Assembly: GCF_006874465.1 (NCBI RefSeq)
Contig: NZ_VIRL01000004.1
Span: 124,001-188,000 of the forward strand
From: Microbispora bryophytorum
GTDB taxonomy: Bacteria > Actinomycetota > Actinomycetes > Streptosporangiales > Streptosporangiaceae
Direction of reading: 5' to 3'
DNA length: 64,000 nt
How positions within the stretch are numbered: position 1 is the first letter of the stretch; the number at the start of each line of letters is the position of its first letter. Below, in pieces: positions 16,203 through 25,610 of this stretch. The translations under genes and the position numbers were made by a program. Below the pieces are notes generated by a model, which made no database searches, was not told the origin of the DNA, and was given only the letters and a program-made list of their open reading frames with translations.

Positions 16203-18152
16203 ATGTTCTCCAGTGTCCTGATCGCCAACCGGGGCGAGATCGCCGTCCGGATCATCCGCACGCTGCGCGCCCTGGGCGTGCGGGCCGTCGCCGTCCACAG
16301 CGACGCCGACCGTGACGCGCGCCACGTGCGCGAGGCCGACCTCGCCGTACGGCTCCCGCGCGGTTACCTCGACATCGACGCGATCGTCGAGGCCGCCCGG
16401 GTGGGCGGCGCCGAGGCCGTCCACCCCGGGTACGGCTTCCTCGCCGAGAACGCCGAGTTCGCCCAGCGCTGCGCGGCCGAGAGCCTGGTGTTCGTCGGCC
16501 CGCCGGCCGGGGCCATCGAGGCCATGGGCGACAAGATCCGGGCCAAGGAGACCGTCGCCCGCGCGGGTGTGCCGGTCGTGCCCGGGGGCGCGGAACCACA
16601 CGACGACCTGGCCGAGGTCGCCGGGCGCATCGGCTTCCCCGTGTTGATCAAGCCGTCCGCGGGCGGGGGCGGCAAGGGCATGCTGCGGGTCGAGTCCGCC
16701 GACGGCCTGGCCGCGGCCGTCGAGTCGGCCCGCCGTACGGCGACGGCGGCCTTCGGGGACGGCACCCTGCTGATCGAGCGGTTCGTGGACCGGCCGCGGC
16801 ACATCGAGATCCAGATCATGGCCGACGGCCACGGGAACGTCGTGCACCTCGGCGAGCGCGAGTGCAGCCTGCAGCGGCGCCACCAGAAGATCGTCGAGGA
16901 GGCGCCCTCGCCGCTGCTCGACGACGAGACGCGGGCCCGCATGGGGGCGGCGGCGGTGCGGGCCGCCCGGTCGGTCGGCTACGTCGGCGCGGGGACGGTC
17001 GAGTTCATCGTCCCCGGCTCCCGTCCCGGCGACTTCTTCTTCATGGAGATGAACACGCGGCTGCAGGTCGAGCACCCGGTCACCGAGATGGTCACGGGTC
17101 TCGACCTGGTCGAACTGCAACTGCGGATCGCCGCGGGGGAGTTGCTGCCGTTCGGGCAGGACGAGGTGCGCCTGCGCGGCCACGCCGTCGAGGCCCGCGT
17201 CTACGCCGAGGACCCGGCCCGCGACTTCCTGCCGACCGGCGGCCGGATCCTGGCCCTGCGCGAGCCCGCGGGCGAGGGCGTGCGGTTTGATTCCGGGCTG
17301 AGCGGCGGGACGGCCGTGGGCAGCGACTACGACCCCATGCTGGCCAAGGCGGTCGCCTGGGCCCCCGACCGGGCGGGCGCGCTCGCGGCCCTCGGCCGCG
17401 CGCTGGCCTCGACCGTGATCCTCGGGGTCACCACGAACATCGGGTTCCTGCGCGCGCTGCTGGCCGACCCCGAGGTCGCGGCCGGGCGGCTGGACACCGG
17501 GCTGGTCGAGCGGCGGCTCGGCGACCTCGTGTCCGGCGAGGTGCCGGACGAGGTTCTCGCCGCCGCCGCGCTCGTCTTCCACGCCGGGCCCCACGGCCGG
17601 GGGCGGGCGACGGACGACCCGTGGGACGTGGCGGACGGGTGGCGCGTCGGAGAGCCCGCCTGGACCGTGCATCGGCTCGGCGTGCCCGTACGGGTGCGGG
17701 GCGCCGCAGGCGACGCGGAGATCGAAGTTAACGAGCGTTCACTCGGCCGGGCGCGGCTGGAGTGGACCGGCACCGATGAGGTGGCGGTCACCCTCGGCGG
17801 CGTCACCCGGAGGTACGCGGTGGCCCGGAACCGCGACACGGTGTGGCTCGGCGAGGGCGGCCGCGCATGGCCCGTCACCCGGCACGATCCCGGCGACCCG
17901 ACGGACCGGCAGGGCGGGGCGCTCGCCGGCGACGGGGTCGTGCGCAGCCCGATGCCGGGAACGGTGCTGCTCGTGAAGGCGGCGGAGGGCGACCGGGTCA
18001 CCGCGGGACAGCCGCTGGTCGTCGTGGAGGCGATGAAGATGGAACACACCCTGACGGCGCCGGCCGACGGCGTGCTCGCCGAGCTGCGGGCCCGGCCGGG
18101 GCAGACGGTGGAGCTGGACGCGGTCGTGGCGAGGGTGACGCCGTGCGAGTGA
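16203..18152 (+). CDS. Acyl-CoA carboxylase alpha (biotin carboxylase + BCCP), methylcrotonyl-CoA type
   Basis: 649 residues. The N-terminal biotin carboxylase has [11 protein letters not shown], the ATP-grasp glycine loop [31 protein letters not shown] and the catalytic [16 protein letters not shown]. The C-terminal biotinyl domain has [11 protein letters not shown] with the biotinylated Lys612. Between them is the BT domain that binds the beta subunit. With the preceding gene it makes a complete carboxylase. The ATG at 16203 comes 74 bases after the upstream stop. Its TGA overlaps the GTG of the next gene, so the two are translationally coupled. Confidence 0.92.
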   Translation: MFSSVLIANRGEIAVRIIRTLRALGVRAVAVHSDADRDARHVREADLAVRLPRGYLDIDAIVEAARVGGAEAVHPGYGFLAENAEFAQRCAAESLVFVGPPAGAIEAMGDKIRAKETVARAGVPVVPGGAEPHDDLAEVAGRIGFPVLIKPSAGGGGKGMLRVESADGLAAAVESARRTATAAFGDGTLLIERFVDRPRHIEIQIMADGHGNVVHLGERECSLQRRHQKIVEEAPSPLLDDETRARMGAAAVRAARSVGYVGAGTVEFIVPGSRPGDFFFMEMNTRLQVEHPVTEMVTGLDLVELQLRIAAGELLPFGQDEVRLRGHAVEARVYAEDPARDFLPTGGRILALREPAGEGVRFDSGLSGGTAVGSDYDPMLAKAVAWAPDRAGALAALGRALASTVILGVTTNIGFLRALLADPEVAAGRLDTGLVERRLGDLVSGEVPDEVLAAAALVFHAGPHGRGRATDDPWDVADGWRVGEPAWTVHRLGVPVRVRGAAGDAEIEVNERSLGRARLEWTGTDEVAVTLGGVTRRYAVARNRDTVWLGEGGRAWPVTRHDPGDPTDRQGGALAGDGVVRSPMPGTVLLVKAAEGDRVTAGQPLVVVEAMKMEHTLTAPADGVLAELRARPGQTVELDAVVARVTPCE

Positions 18153-19195
18153 CGATCTACGAGGTCGGCCCGCGCGACGGCCTGCAGAACGAGTCCGCCG
18201 TCGTGCCCGTCGAGGTCAAGCGCGAGTTCATCGGCCGGCTCGCCGCGGCCGGGCTGACGACCATCGAGGCGACGAGCTTCGTCCACCCCACGTGGGTGCC
18301 CCAGCTCGCGGACGCCGCGGAACTGCTGGAGAGCCTGCCGCGGGTGCCGGGAGTCCGCTACCCGGTGCTCGTTCCGAACGAGCGGGGTCTCGACCGCGCG
18401 CTGGAGCAGGGGGTGACCGACATCGCGATCTTCGGGAGCGCCACCGAGTCGTTCGCCCGGCGCAACCTGAACCGGACCGTCGAGTCGCAGTTCGAGATGT
18501 TCGCCCCCGTGGTGGAACGGGCCCTCGCCCACGGCATGCGGGTCAGGGCGTATGTGTCGATGTGCTTCGCCGACCCCTGGGAGGGACCGGTCGCGCCCGA
18601 GCAGGTCGCCCGGGTCGGGCGCAGGCTGCTCGACCTGGGCTGCTACGAGCTGTCGCTCGGCGACACGATCGGCGTCGGCACACCCCGGCACGTCGAGGCG
18701 CTGCTCGACGCCTTCGCCGAGGCCGGGGTCGGGCCCGACCGGCTGGCCGTCCACTTCCACGACACCTACGGCCAGGCCCTCGCCAACACGTTCACCGCGA
18801 TCAAGCGGGGGATCACGGTCGTGGACTCCTCCGCCGGCGGCATCGGCGGCTGCCCGTACGCCAAGAGCGCCACCGGCAACCTCGCGACCGAGGACCTGGT
18901 CTGGATGCTCGACGGTCTCGGTGTCGAGACCGGGGTGGACGTCGGGTCGCTGACGGCCACCAGCCTCTGGCTCGCCGAGATGCTGGGCCGGCCGAGCCCC
19001 TCCCGCGTCGTCCAGGCTCTGGGCAGGGAGTTTCCCGCGGATCTCGCCGTAGCGAGGATCGACCGGGCGGATGTATCGCAAGGCGGAGGAGGAGCCCATA
19101 GCGGAGCCATGGGCGACGACGACAACGAAGCGAGGCGCCGCCTGGGCGACCGCAGTAGGCGAAAGATCCAAGGGAAACGACCGGAGGAGAGTTGA
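18143..19195 (+). CDS. Hydroxymethylglutaryl-CoA lyase with extra C-terminal tail
   Basis: About 350 residues. It splits HMG-CoA into acetoacetate and acetyl-CoA, the last step of leucine breakdown. [10 protein letters not shown] holds the catalytic Arg-Asp and a metal ligand; [14 protein letters not shown] gives the metal histidines; [15 protein letters not shown] holds the catalytic Cys (about residue 237). GTG 18143 and GTG 18149 both overlap the upstream TGA; the first gives the usual [11 protein letters not shown] start. Relatives end about 45 residues earlier. Here the frame continues through a polar tail ([20 protein letters not shown]) in purine-rich DNA to a stop one base before the next ATG. 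The tail may be read-through of an intergenic element. Confidence 0.91.
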   Translation: MRVTIYEVGPRDGLQNESAVVPVEVKREFIGRLAAAGLTTIEATSFVHPTWVPQLADAAELLESLPRVPGVRYPVLVPNERGLDRALEQGVTDIAIFGSATESFARRNLNRTVESQFEMFAPVVERALAHGMRVRAYVSMCFADPWEGPVAPEQVARVGRRLLDLGCYELSLGDTIGVGTPRHVEALLDAFAEAGVGPDRLAVHFHDTYGQALANTFTAIKRGITVVDSSAGGIGGCPYAKSATGNLATEDLVWMLDGLGVETGVDVGSLTATSLWLAEMLGRPSPSRVVQALGREFPADLAVARIDRADVSQGGGGAHSGAMGDDDNEARRRLGDRSRRKIQGKRPEES

Positions 19196-19196
19196 G

Positions 19197-20345
19197 ATGC
19201 TCAATGACGAGCACGTCGAACTGCGCAAGTCGGTCGAGGAGTTCGCCCGTGAGGTGGTGGCCCCCGTCATCGGGGACTACTACGAGCGGTGCGAGTTCCC
19301 CTACGACATCGTCCGCAAGATGGGCGCGATGGGCCTGTTCGGCCTGCCCGTCCCGGAGGAGTACGGCGGCATGGGCGGCGACTACTTCGTCCTGTGCCTG
19401 GCGTTGGAGGAGCTGGCCAGGGTCGACTCCTCGGTGGCGATCACCCTGGAGGCGGCGGTCTCGCTGGGCGAGATGCCCATCCTGCGGTTCGGCACGGACG
19501 CCCAGAAGCAGCGGTGGCTGCCGAAGATGGCGGCGGGGGAGATCCTCGGGGCGTTCGGGCTGACCGAGCCCGGCGGCGGGTCCGACGTGCCGGGCGGCAT
19601 GCGCACCACGGCCGTCCTCGACGGCGGCGAATGGGTGATCAACGGCTCGAAGGCGTTCATCACCAACTCGGGCACCGACATCACCGGTGTCGTCGCCGTG
19701 GCGGCGATCACCGGCCGCAGGCAGGACGGCAGGCCGGAGATCTCCACGATCCTCGTGCCCTCGGGCACGCCCGGCCTCACCGTGTCGGAGAAGTACTCCA
19801 AGGTCGGCTGGTCGGCCTCGGACACCCGGGAACTGTCGTTCACCGGCTGCCGGGTGCCGGAGGAGAACCTGCTGGGCGAGCGCGGCCGGGGCTACGCACA
19901 GTTCCTCCAGACGCTGGACGAGGGCCGGGTGGCCATCGCCGCGCTGTCGGTGGGTCTCGCCCAGGGCTGCGTGGACGAGTCCCTCCGGTACGTGCGTGAG
20001 CGCCGGGCCTTCGGCCAGGAGATCGGCCGCTATCAGTCCATGCAGTTCAAGATCGCCGACATGGAGGCCAGGGTGCACACGGCCCGCCTGGCCTACTACC
20101 ACGCCGCCGAGCGCATGCTGGCCGGTCTGCCGTTCAAGAAGGAGGCCGCCATCGCCAAGCTCGTCTCGTCCAACGCCGCGATGGACAACGCCCGGGACGC
20201 CACGCAGGTCTTCGGCGGCTACGGCTTCATGAACGAGTTCCCCGTCGGCCGCTTCTACCGGGACGCGAAGATCCTGGAGATCGGCGAGGGCACCAGCGAG
20301 GTGCAGCGCATGCTCATCGCCCGCGAACTCGGCCTGCCCGCCTGA
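19197..20345 (+). CDS. Acyl-CoA dehydrogenase
   Basis: 382 residues, the normal length. FAD/substrate motifs GAFGLTEPGGGSD and WVINGSKAFITNSG, then RRAFGQEIGRYQSMQFKIADM and QVFGGYGFMNEFPVGRFYRDAKI, define the family. By position in the operon it would oxidise a branched acyl-CoA such as isovaleryl-CoA. However, the catalytic base is at the short-chain/medium-chain position (EIGEGTSEVQ, Glu364). Isovaleryl-CoA dehydrogenases carry Ala there (IGAGTSEV) and use a Glu elsewhere, so a short or branched-chain specificity of another type is possible. GGAGGAG lies seven to eight bases before the ATG, the best ribosome site in the operon. Confidence 0.93.
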   Translation: MLNDEHVELRKSVEEFAREVVAPVIGDYYERCEFPYDIVRKMGAMGLFGLPVPEEYGGMGGDYFVLCLALEELARVDSSVAITLEAAVSLGEMPILRFGTDAQKQRWLPKMAAGEILGAFGLTEPGGGSDVPGGMRTTAVLDGGEWVINGSKAFITNSGTDITGVVAVAAITGRRQDGRPEISTILVPSGTPGLTVSEKYSKVGWSASDTRELSFTGCRVPEENLLGERGRGYAQFLQTLDEGRVAIAALSVGLAQGCVDESLRYVRERRAFGQEIGRYQSMQFKIADMEARVHTARLAYYHAAERMLAGLPFKKEAAIAKLVSSNAAMDNARDATQVFGGYGFMNEFPVGRFYRDAKILEIGEGTSEVQRMLIARELGLPA

Positions 20346-20438
20346 ACTGGTTCCGCCTGAACTCATCCCGCGAGCACCCGCGTGAACCGTCCCGCCTGGC
20401 GTTCCCGCCTCGTGGCACACGCCCGGCGGGTTTCTGGA

Positions 20439-20804
20439 TCAGCGGGCGGGCGGCTGGAACTCCGGCTGGTCGAGCACCCGCAGCCAGCTCCCGTCAGGCT
20501 GGCGCCGTACGACCTGGGCCCGCGCGCCGGCGCCGTCCCCCGGCGGGGTCGAGGTCAGCGCGATGTCGCCGCTGACCAGGGTCGGCAGCGGTTCCTCGGG
20601 CTCGAAACGGGGACGGTTCGCCAGCACCTTCTCCCACAGGGCGCGGATCGCCTCCCGGCCGACCGTCACGCCGCCCGGCGGGTAGGCCAGCACCGCGTTC
20701 TCCTCGTACAGCGCCGCCACTCCGGCCGCGTCCCCGGCGTTGGACCGCTCGACGAACAGGCGGGTGATGTCCTCCGGCCGCATGGCCTTCTCGTACTCCG
20801 GCAT
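20439..20804 (-). CDS. NTF2-like/SnoaL-type small protein
   Basis: 121 residues forming the alpha+beta barrel of the NTF2-like superfamily: an N-terminal helix FVERSNAGDAAGVAALYEENAVL, then GREAIRALWEKVLANRP and a sheet ending GSWLRVLDQPEFQPP. Such proteins are small enzymes or binding domains; no catalytic residues can be assigned. GGGAGGA lies just before the ATG. It is divergent from a LysR gene 95 bases away, which suggests that LysR controls it. Confidence 0.78.
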   Translation of the reverse strand: MPEYEKAMRPEDITRLFVERSNAGDAAGVAALYEENAVLAYPPGGVTVGREAIRALWEKVLANRPRFEPEEPLPTLVSGDIALTSTPPGDGAGARAQVVRRQPDGSWLRVLDQPEFQPPAR

Positions 20805-20885
20805 GGGTTCCTCCCGAAACTCTCGTACGGCCTCCAGCCTGCCGAGGCGCCCGGCAGAAGTCCAACAGATGAATCGGATGGCAAC

Positions 20886-20902
20886 TAGAATCAGCAGTTA
20901 TG
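20886..20902 (+). promoter_or_regulatory. Leaderless-type promoter of the LysR gene
   Basis: TAGAAT at 20886-20891 is a good -10 box and ends eight bases before the ATG, leaving no room for a leader. AACT and AGTT flank it as a short dyad (20883-20899) with the spacing of a LysR T-N11-A site. Confidence 0.45.
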
Positions 20903-21784
20903 GAACTGCGCCAGCTGGAGTATTTCGTCGCGGTCGCCGAGGAGCGCAACTTCACCCGCGCCGCCGAGCGGGTGCACATCAGCCAGTCGGGTGTCAGCGC
21001 CCAGATCCGGCAGCTCGAACGCGAACTCGGCGCCGAGCTGTTCGACCGGTCCGCGCGGAGCGTCACGCTGACCGTCGCGGGCAAGGCCGCGTTCGACCAC
21101 GCCCGCGCCGCGCTCGCCGCGGCCGGGGCGCTGGGACAGGCGGTGGGCGAGGTGGCCGGCCTCATCCGGGGCCGGCTCACCGTCGGAATGATCGTCGGCT
21201 GCACCGTCACGCCGCTGTTCGACGCCCTGGCCGCCTTCCACCGGGCCCATCCGGGGGTCGAGATCTCCCTGCTGGAGGACAACTCCGACCGGCTCGTCGA
21301 AGATGTGCGCTCCGGAGCCCTCGACCTGGCGCTCGCCGGGCTCGCCGAGGCCCCGGACGGCCTGGAGACGCTGACGGTCATCAGCGAGCGGCTCGTCGCC
21401 GCCGTCCCCGCGGACCACCCCCTCGCGGGCCGGGACGGGGTCACCCTGGGCGACCTCGGCTCGCACCCGATCGTCTGCATGCCGTACGGCACCGGCCTGC
21501 GCACGGTGTTCGACCGGGCCTGCGCGGCCCGGGGCGTACAGCCGGTGATCGCGCTGCAGGCCGGGGCGGCCGACGCCGTCGCCGGCCTCGCGGCCCGGGG
21601 GCTCGGCGTGGCCGTCCTCAGCGAGTCGATGGCCGCGGCCCACCGCGACCGGCTCACCGCGCTCACCATCGAGGACGCCGGGGCGCCCGCCCTGCTCGCG
21701 CTGGTGTGGCGCGGGGGGCAGGGCCCGGCCGTACGCGAGTTCGTGCGGCATGCCCGGCGGTCCTTCGCCGTCACCGCCGGCTGA
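20900..21784 (+). CDS. LysR-family transcriptional regulator
   Basis: 294 residues. The N-terminal helix-turn-helix is canonical: MELRQLEYFVAVAEERNFTRAAERVHISQSGVSAQIRQLE (residues 1-40), followed by ELGAELFDRSARSVTLTVAG. The C-terminal two-lobe periplasmic-binding-like effector domain begins RGRLTVGMIVG. A ligand cannot be named. It is divergent from the NTF2-like gene, its most likely target, and probably represses itself through the overlapping promoter. Confidence 0.92.
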   Translation: MELRQLEYFVAVAEERNFTRAAERVHISQSGVSAQIRQLERELGAELFDRSARSVTLTVAGKAAFDHARAALAAAGALGQAVGEVAGLIRGRLTVGMIVGCTVTPLFDALAAFHRAHPGVEISLLEDNSDRLVEDVRSGALDLALAGLAEAPDGLETLTVISERLVAAVPADHPLAGRDGVTLGDLGSHPIVCMPYGTGLRTVFDRACAARGVQPVIALQAGAADAVAGLAARGLGVAVLSESMAAAHRDRLTALTIEDAGAPALLALVWRGGQGPAVREFVRHARRSFAVTAG

Positions 21785-21866
21785 GAACCGGCTCCCGCCT
21801 GCCGCCGGGTTCGCGGGGTGAGCTTGGATTGGACGTATGTGCCCGGACACTCCTAGAGTCCCTTTC

Positions 21867-22310
21867 ATGACGTCTGGTGATCTCCAGCTCAGAAGGGCCG
21901 AGAAGACCGACGCGGACGAGATCTTCGCACTCGCCCGTGAGTTCGCGGTGACGTTCCGGCCCGAGCGTGCGCCGTTCGACGCCGCGCTGCCGCAACTCCT
22001 GGAGAACGAGGACGCCTTCCTCCTCGTCGCCACGGTCGACGGGATCGTACGCGGCTACCTGCTGGGCTTCACCCACCTCACGCTGTTCGCCAACGGCAGG
22101 GTCGCGTGGGTCGAGGAGGCGATGATCGAGGGCGGCTACCGCCGCCACGGCATCGGGCGGCGGCTGCTGGAGGAGTTCGAGACGTGGGCGCGCTCACGGC
22201 AGGCCGGATACGTCGCGTTGGCGACCCGGCGGGCCGCCGAGTTCTACGGCGCCCTCGGCTACGAGGTGTCGGCCACCTACTACCGCAAGATGCTCAGACC
22301 GAAGATGTGA
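21867..22310 (+). CDS. GNAT-family N-acetyltransferase
   Basis: 147 residues. The acetyl-CoA loop is EGGYRRHGIGRRLLEEFETWA (R-x-x-G-x-G/A type), preceded by the beta4 strand AWVEEAMIE and followed by VALATRRAAEFYGALGYEVSATYYRK, the usual C-terminal GNAT strand. The ATG at 21867 is chosen because TAGAGT (21854-21859) lies seven bases before it, giving a leaderless start, and there is no ribosome site. Substrate unknown. It lies downstream of, and is possibly independent from, the LysR gene. Confidence 0.88.
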   Translation: MTSGDLQLRRAEKTDADEIFALAREFAVTFRPERAPFDAALPQLLENEDAFLLVATVDGIVRGYLLGFTHLTLFANGRVAWVEEAMIEGGYRRHGIGRRLLEEFETWARSRQAGYVALATRRAAEFYGALGYEVSATYYRKMLRPKM

Positions 22311-22331
22311 CCTGTGCCCGCGGCCTGAACT

Positions 22332-22354
22332 GAGGGCGGGGGACCCCCGCCCTC
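22332..22354. terminator. Bidirectional terminator hairpin between convergent genes
   Basis: GAGGGCGGGGG and CCCCCGCCCTC form 11-bp arms around a single A (a real loop would open a few pairs). It lies between the stop codons of the GNAT gene and the minus-strand repeat protein. Confidence 0.7.
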
Positions 22355-22411
22355 GCGGGCTGGACGAGATCCCGCGCCCGCCCCGCCGTCGGCCGCTCGC
22401 GCGCGGTGCCG

Positions 22412-24634
22412 TCAGACGGCCGAGGTGAGCTGGGCGTCCAGGCGGTAGCCGTCCACGGTCACGTAGACCGAGTCGCCGGGCCGCGCGTTCAGCCGCATCA
22501 GAACCGGCTGGAGCGAGTCGAACACCGGCTGCCGGTCGCGCCACACCAGCACGACGGCGTTGTCGCCCGGGCCGGTGACCGACAGCAGCGTCCCGGGGCG
22601 CATGCCGAGCTGGGCGGCGTACCCCTCGGGGACCGCCACAGGCTCGCCGCGCAGATGGCCGCTGGTGACGTCGATCCGCTGCCAGCGGCGCGGGTCGGAG
22701 GCAGGGCTGGACGTCGGGCGGGGGTTCGGCACCAGATGCGGCCGGGGCACGCCCCCCGAGAAGCTGCCGCCCGCCAGGTTCCCGTTCGCGGTGCCGTTCA
22801 GGTTGCCGCCCGGGTTTCCGTTGGGATTCCCGTTCGGGGTGCCGTTCACGTTGCCGCTCGTGAGCGCGGTGAGCGCGGCGAGCGCGGTGGCGGCGTCGGG
22901 CCCGTTGTTGGCCTGCGAGGGGATCGGGATCCCGCCGCGGCCGTGATGGTGCCCGTTCGCGCCCGGCGTACGGCGGGGGAGCGGTGCGGGCTTCGCCGTC
23001 GGGTCGGGGCCGTGCCGGGTGGGCAGGGAGCCGGGTTCGGACGGGGAACCCGGCCGCGGCATGGAGTCCAGCCATGCCTTGGCGGAGTGGGCGCGGATGC
23101 CGAGTTGGCCGAGCAGCTCCACGACGTCGGCGTCCGCGGGCTTGCTCGCCAGCAGTTGGCGGGTCTTCTCCCGCAGCCCCGCCAGGTCGCCGACCACGAG
23201 CCAGCCGTCCTGCAGGCGGCGGTCGGGCATGAGCGTCACCAGCACCCGCCACAGCGGCGTGTCGAGGGCCGGGACCTCGACGGGGTGGGACGGGTCCGCC
23301 GCGATGAGCTGTTCCTGGGTGGCCGCGGCGCCCAGCCACTCGGTGAGCCCGAACAGATGGCCGGTGAGCGGCGCGGAGTCGGGGGAGCGCAGCCACAGCA
23401 GCACCCGCTCCTCGGCCGTGCGCTGGGCCTGGGAGAGTAGCTCGCGGTCCACGTTGAGGTTGTGGGCCAGCGTGCGAAGGCTCACCGGCTCGGCGGCGAA
23501 GAGCCGCTCGGCGGCGACCGCCCTGACGAGCGGATCCCAGCCGCGGAACAGGCCTTCGACCACCGCGACCATCGGGTGCGCGCTGAGGTCGGTCGGCGGC
23601 CGTTCCCGTGCCGCCTCGGGCGCCGGCTGGGCGGGGGCGGCCGCGGGCTGCGAGGGCGAGGTCCCGGACTGCCGGGTGAAGGGCTGGGTGGCGGGTTTGA
23701 CCGGCCCCGAGACAGGCGCCGGCGCGGCGGGCGACGGTGCCGGTGCCGGAGACGGTGCCTGGGCCGGTGTGCCCTGCCCCGGCCGGCCGGGCGCCTGCCC
23801 CTGCGTGGCGGGTGCCTGAGCGGCCTGCCCGGGCGGCGGTGCGGCCGGCGGTGTGGTCGGCGGTGTGGTCGGCGGTGCGGCCGGCGGTGCGGACGGTGCG
23901 GTCGGCCGGGCGAACGGCTGCGAGGTGGTTCCGGGGGCGGCGGCCTGGGGGAACGGCTGAGAGGAGGGTCCGGCCTGGGGGAAGGGCTGCGAGGTGGTTC
24001 CGGGGGCGGCGGGCTGCGGGAACGGCTGTGATGCCGTTCCGGGCGCGGCCTGGGGGAACGGCCGCGACGTCGTCCCCGGCGCGGCCTGCGATGCAGGCCC
24101 GGAGGCCGGCCCGGCCTGCGCCGGGACCTGTGCCTGTGGCTGGACCTGTGGTTGGGGCGCCGCCTCTCCTCCCGCGAGGGCCGGAGCGGACAGCCCGGAC
24201 GCCAGCTGGCTTTCCAGGCGGCCGAACACCTCCCGGAACACCGTGGTCAGGAGGACCTCGGGCGAGGCGGGGGCGGCCGGAGCCTGGAGATCGCACGGCG
24301 TCAGACGGCGCAGCCGATACCACCCGCCGAGGTGGTTGACCACCGCGCGTACGGGATCGGGCCAGCCGGGCATGGCCGGGTCCACGGTGTGCACCTGGAG
24401 CGCCGGGAGCAGGTCGGTGAGGGGCAGGTGATCCCAACGGCCGACGGCGAGGCGGGCGAGCCGCTCGCAGAGCCAGTCAACGCCGGTCGCCCGTATCGCG
24501 CGGCCGATCCCGACGGATGCCCACCAGCCGCCGGGCAGGCGCGGGTCGGCCAGCATCTCGGCCACCTGCTGAGGACGGCTCCAGCGCAGGGCCGGGACCA
24601 GGTCGCTCAGGCAGATCGTTGACTCGGCGTCCAT
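22412..24634 (-). CDS. Large Pro-rich and Asn/Gly-rich repeat protein, function unknown
   Basis: About 740 residues, third gene of the psuG-psuK operon. Ordered parts: an N-terminal helical domain (about 130 residues, SDLVPALRWSRPQQVAEML...); a Pro/Gln linker with near-repeats of APGTTSQPFPQA followed by a TTPP/PAP low-complexity run; a helical middle domain (DLSAHPMVAVVEGLFRGW ... LLSQAQRTAEERVLLWLRSP); a second linker with NGNPNGNPGGNLNG-type repeats; and a compact C-terminal beta domain (RGEPVAVPEGYAAQLGMRPG ... PGDSVYVTVDGYRLDAQL). The middle part looks a little like sigma-type region 4 helices, but I cannot assign it. No signal peptide or membrane helix. The ATG at 24634 has GGGAGGG 13 bases upstream; an ATG at 24667 is an alternative. 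Confidence 0.7.
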   Translation of the reverse strand: MDAESTICLSDLVPALRWSRPQQVAEMLADPRLPGGWWASVGIGRAIRATGVDWLCERLARLAVGRWDHLPLTDLLPALQVHTVDPAMPGWPDPVRAVVNHLGGWYRLRRLTPCDLQAPAAPASPEVLLTTVFREVFGRLESQLASGLSAPALAGGEAAPQPQVQPQAQVPAQAGPASGPASQAAPGTTSRPFPQAAPGTASQPFPQPAAPGTTSQPFPQAGPSSQPFPQAAAPGTTSQPFARPTAPSAPPAAPPTTPPTTPPAAPPPGQAAQAPATQGQAPGRPGQGTPAQAPSPAPAPSPAAPAPVSGPVKPATQPFTRQSGTSPSQPAAAPAQPAPEAARERPPTDLSAHPMVAVVEGLFRGWDPLVRAVAAERLFAAEPVSLRTLAHNLNVDRELLSQAQRTAEERVLLWLRSPDSAPLTGHLFGLTEWLGAAATQEQLIAADPSHPVEVPALDTPLWRVLVTLMPDRRLQDGWLVVGDLAGLREKTRQLLASKPADADVVELLGQLGIRAHSAKAWLDSMPRPGSPSEPGSLPTRHGPDPTAKPAPLPRRTPGANGHHHGRGGIPIPSQANNGPDAATALAALTALTSGNVNGTPNGNPNGNPGGNLNGTANGNLAGGSFSGGVPRPHLVPNPRPTSSPASDPRRWQRIDVTSGHLRGEPVAVPEGYAAQLGMRPGTLLSVTGPGDNAVVLVWRDRQPVFDSLQPVLMRLNARPGDSVYVTVDGYRLDAQLTSAV

Positions 24635-24671
24635 CGGTATGACCGCACCCTCCCGAGAGTGACGCATGTTG

Positions 24672-25610
24672 CTAATGGTGCAGCTTACGCCGCAAACCAG
24701 CAATTGGTGTCAATAGGGTAAAGTTCCCAGGGTCCGGCCGGGCGCCGACCTGCGCGACCGCCGCCATGCCCGCCTCACACCCCTTGCGGAGGGCTTCCTC
24801 GGGGGTGCTCCCGGCCATCCAGGCGACCAGGAACCCCGCGGCGAACGCGTCTCCCGCGCCCGTCGAGTCGACCACATCCACCGGGGGCGCGGCCGCTCTG
24901 GCGACTATACGGCCATCGCGGGCCAGCAGGGCACCGCCGGCCCCCAGCTTGACCACCGCCGTGCCGTAGTGGGCGCTGAGCGTGCGGGCCGAGGCATCGG
25001 GATCCGCGGCGTCCGCGAGCAGCAGCGCCTCGTCCAGGTTGGGGATCACGACGCTCGCCGGGGCGGTCTCACGGAGGAACCGCTCGGTGCCGAAGGCGCG
25101 CAGCGGCCCGCAGGAGGCCGGATCGACGCTGATGGGGATATCGCGCTCGGCGGCCTCGCGCATGGCGAGCCGCGCGAGCTCCAGCCCCGGCTCGGCGAAC
25201 ATCGTGTACGCCGACAGGTGCAGGTGCCCGACCCCGTCGAGCAGATCGGGTGTCCAGTCGCCGACTCCGATGTGACCGCTCGCCCCGCGGTTGGTGAGCA
25301 TGGACCGCTCCCCGGTGGAGTCGACCATGGCGATCACGACGGCCGAGGGCCGTTCCGGGTCGATCCTCAGGTGCGGCCGGACCCCGGCTTTGGCCAGCTG
25401 GGCCACGTGCCACTCGCCGGTGTCGTACCCCGCCCGCGCGAGCAGGCGGGTGTCGGCGCCGAGCCGGGCGGCCCAGGAGGCGGTGTTCGCCCCCGAGCCG
25501 CCCGGACGCAACGCGATGTCGGCGGGCGTGTCGGTGCCGGTGGCCGCGGGACCGTCGTGCAGCGCGACGACGTCGGTGACCACGTCGCCGATCACCAGCA
25601 GACCGCTCAT
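24672..25610 (-). CDS. psuK: Pseudouridine kinase (PfkB family)
   Basis: 312 residues. PfkB sugar-kinase motifs are clear: RPGGSGANTASWAARLG near the N-terminus, and the catalytic DSTGAGDAFAAGFLVAW near residue 245, with the Asp base in GAGD. It phosphorylates pseudouridine so that PsuG can break the C-C glycosidic bond. The substrate is inferred from the partner gene: its start overlaps the psuG stop by four bases (ATGA at 25607-25610), so the two are co-translated. Its TAG stop lies a few bases before possible starts of the next gene, so all three are one operon. Confidence 0.88.
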   Translation of the reverse strand: MSGLLVIGDVVTDVVALHDGPAATGTDTPADIALRPGGSGANTASWAARLGADTRLLARAGYDTGEWHVAQLAKAGVRPHLRIDPERPSAVVIAMVDSTGERSMLTNRGASGHIGVGDWTPDLLDGVGHLHLSAYTMFAEPGLELARLAMREAAERDIPISVDPASCGPLRAFGTERFLRETAPASVVIPNLDEALLLADAADPDASARTLSAHYGTAVVKLGAGGALLARDGRIVARAAAPPVDVVDSTGAGDAFAAGFLVAWMAGSTPEEALRKGCEAGMAAVAQVGARPDPGNFTLLTPIAGLRRKLHH

